NCBI GenBank assembly: GCA_005882235.1
Contig: VBCT01000020.1
Location: 1-7,253 of the forward strand
Source of the DNA: Betaproteobacteria bacterium
GTDB taxonomy: Bacteria > Pseudomonadota > Gammaproteobacteria > Burkholderiales > SG8-39
Direction: 5' to 3'
DNA: 7,253 bases
A model generated the notes under the pieces. That model saw only the letters and a program-made list of their open reading frames with translations. It was not told the origin of the DNA and made no database searches. The translations under genes were made by a program, and so were the position numbers. Positions 6,314 through 7,253 of this stretch are shown in pieces; within the stretch, counting starts at the first letter, position 1, and the number at the start of each line of letters is the position of its first letter.

Positions 6314-7227
6314 GAACGGTAGCTTTCATCGGGCTCGGCAGCATGGGGCAACCCATGGCGGCCAATCTCGCGAAGGAAGGCTTCGCCGTGCGCTCGTTCG
6401 ACCTGAACGGCACCGGCAGCTCTCCTTCCGTGCGGGACGCGGCCGCGGGCGCCGAGGTCATGATCACCATGCTGCCCGACGGCGAAGCGGTGCGCAAAGC
6501 GGTGCTCGAGGCGCTTCCCGCTCTCGACAGCGGCACGGTGGTCGTCGACATGAGCTCGTCGGATCCGGCCGCCACGCGCGCGCTCGGCACGATGCTCGCC
6601 GCGCGCGGCATCGAGCTGGTCGATGCGCCGGTGTCGGGCGCGGTGCCGAAGGCGATCGACGGCACGCTCACCATCATGGCGGGCGGTAACGCCGCGACGC
6701 TAAAACGGATAACTCCTCTTCTTGAAAAGATGGGCGACCGGGTATTCCACGTCGGGCCGCTCGGCGCCGGCCACGCGGTGAAGGCGCTGAACAATTACCT
6801 GGGCGCCGCAGGGACGCTGGCCGGGTTCGAGGCGCTGCTCATCGCGCGCGCGTACGGCCTGGACCCGAAGCCGATGCTGGAGGCGATCAACGCTTCCACC
6901 GGGCGCAACAGCGCCACCGAGCGCAAGATCCCGCAGCAGGTGCTGACCGGGGCCTTCGCCTCCGGGTTCAGGCTCGCGCTGATGGTGAAGGACGTCGGCA
7001 TCGCATATCGGCTCGCGCGCGAACTCGGGATCGATGCGCCTTACCTGCGCGAAGCGTTGAAGCTATGGCGCGACGCGGAGCGCCACCTGCCGGCGGACGC
7101 CGACCACACCCGGGCTTACGAGTACCTCAAGCGGCGTTCCGCACCGGCGCGCCGAAAGCCTGCTCCATCTCGCGGCGCGCGCGCACGGCGCTCGAGCCCG
7201 CGTCGATCGCCACGTCGCTCCACCTGA
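6310..7227 (+). CDS. NAD(P)-dependent oxidoreductase of the 3-hydroxyisobutyrate / beta-hydroxyacid dehydrogenase family
   Basis: Predicted cytoplasmic dehydrogenase that interconverts a beta-hydroxyacid and its semialdehyde or ketoacid. The 305 residues show the Rossmann motif GLGSMG (8-13), VMITMLPDG (50-58), substrate motif DAPVSGAVPKA (105-115), catalytic Lys158 with Asn161-Asn162 in GAGHAVKALNNY (153-164), and MVKDVGIA (225-232) in the helical C-terminal domain. The start is GTG at 6310, overlapping the decarboxylase-like gene by 4 nt. Two oddities stand out. The stretch between Asp31 and VMITML is about ten residues shorter than usual, and after the normal family end near DHTRAYEYLKRR (265-276) a basic Arg/Pro/Ser tail of about 29 residues follows, antisense to a convergent gene. 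The exact substrate is unknown; tartronate semialdehyde reductase and succinic semialdehyde reductase relatives share these motifs. Confidence 0.9.
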   Translation: MRTVAFIGLGSMGQPMAANLAKEGFAVRSFDLNGTGSSPSVRDAAAGAEVMITMLPDGEAVRKAVLEALPALDSGTVVVDMSSSDPAATRALGTMLAARGIELVDAPVSGAVPKAIDGTLTIMAGGNAATLKRITPLLEKMGDRVFHVGPLGAGHAVKALNNYLGAAGTLAGFEALLIARAYGLDPKPMLEAINASTGRNSATERKIPQQVLTGAFASGFRLALMVKDVGIAYRLARELGIDAPYLREALKLWRDAERHLPADADHTRAYEYLKRRSAPARRKPAPSRGARARRSSPRRSPRRST

Positions 7228-7253
7228 GCGGCTGACCCGCGGCGAGCGGGCGC
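7127..7253 (-). CDS. C-terminal end of a SAF-domain, homoserine-dehydrogenase-like oxidoreductase (5' part outside window)
   Basis: Reading the minus strand from the right edge gives 41 open codons ending in TGA at 7129-7127. The peptide contains PLAAGQPLRWSDVAID, then SSAVRARREMEQAFG and a short tail PVRNAA. This matches my recollection of the ends of NAD(P)-binding proteins that carry a C-terminal SAF domain, where a recharge-and-gain phrase with a Trp-Asp-Val core is followed by a basic RREME helix. The codons look natural, unlike the Arg/Ser-rich translation of the opposite strand here. It converges on the plus-strand dehydrogenase and overlaps its last 101 bp. Only the tail is visible, so the family call is moderate; that a gene ends here is more certain than which one. 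Confidence 0.62.
   Translation of the reverse strand, partial: RPLAAGQPLRWSDVAIDAGSSAVRARREMEQAFGAPVRNAA

Overview
The window is a GC-rich, gene-dense bacterial segment that reads as a proteobacterial chromosome, most likely a betaproteobacterium of the Burkholderiales type. This placement is inferred from codon bias, a Gram-negative periplasmic binding protein without a lipobox, and the gene families present; no rRNA or marker gene is available to confirm it. Essentially every base is coding and the only gap between divergent genes is 31 bp. I saw no tRNA, rRNA, CRISPR array, insertion sequence or phage gene.

The left 5.9 kb is one tightly packed minus-strand operon. In transcription order it encodes a VOC (glyoxalase/dioxygenase-fold) protein (5892-5368), a large alpha/beta hydrolase (5371-4217), a periplasmic substrate-binding protein (4203-3076), and a complete LivHMGF-type ABC importer: permeases LivH (3072-2230) and LivM (2233-1310), then ATPases LivG (1332-562) and LivF (575 to beyond the left edge). 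Junctions are overlaps of 4 to 23 nt or gaps of 3 to 13 nt, so translation is probably coupled throughout. The binding-protein gene has the one excellent internal ribosome binding site.

On the plus strand, diverging from the VOC gene, lie a PcaC-like carboxymuconolactone decarboxylase family gene (5924-6313) and a 3-hydroxyisobutyrate-dehydrogenase-family oxidoreductase (6310-7227), joined by a GTGA overlap. At the right edge a further minus-strand gene enters. Only its C-terminal 41 codons are visible (7253-7127). They look like the end of a SAF-domain, homoserine-dehydrogenase-like oxidoreductase, and they overlap the 3' end of the dehydrogenase gene tail to tail by 101 bp.

Together the genes look like an uptake-plus-catabolism module. 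A Liv-family importer brings in a small carboxylated compound, and a hydrolase, a VOC enzyme, a decarboxylase-like protein and a beta-hydroxyacid-type dehydrogenase process it. An aromatic acid or ring-cleavage product is the most plausible class of substrate, because PcaC-like and VOC enzymes belong to such pathways and Liv-type importers for aromatic acids are known. The exact substrate cannot be read from the sequence. The module lacks the ring-opening dioxygenase, cycloisomerase, enol-lactone hydrolase and regulator expected of a standard protocatechuate pathway, so it is either an unfamiliar route or an accessory to genes elsewhere.
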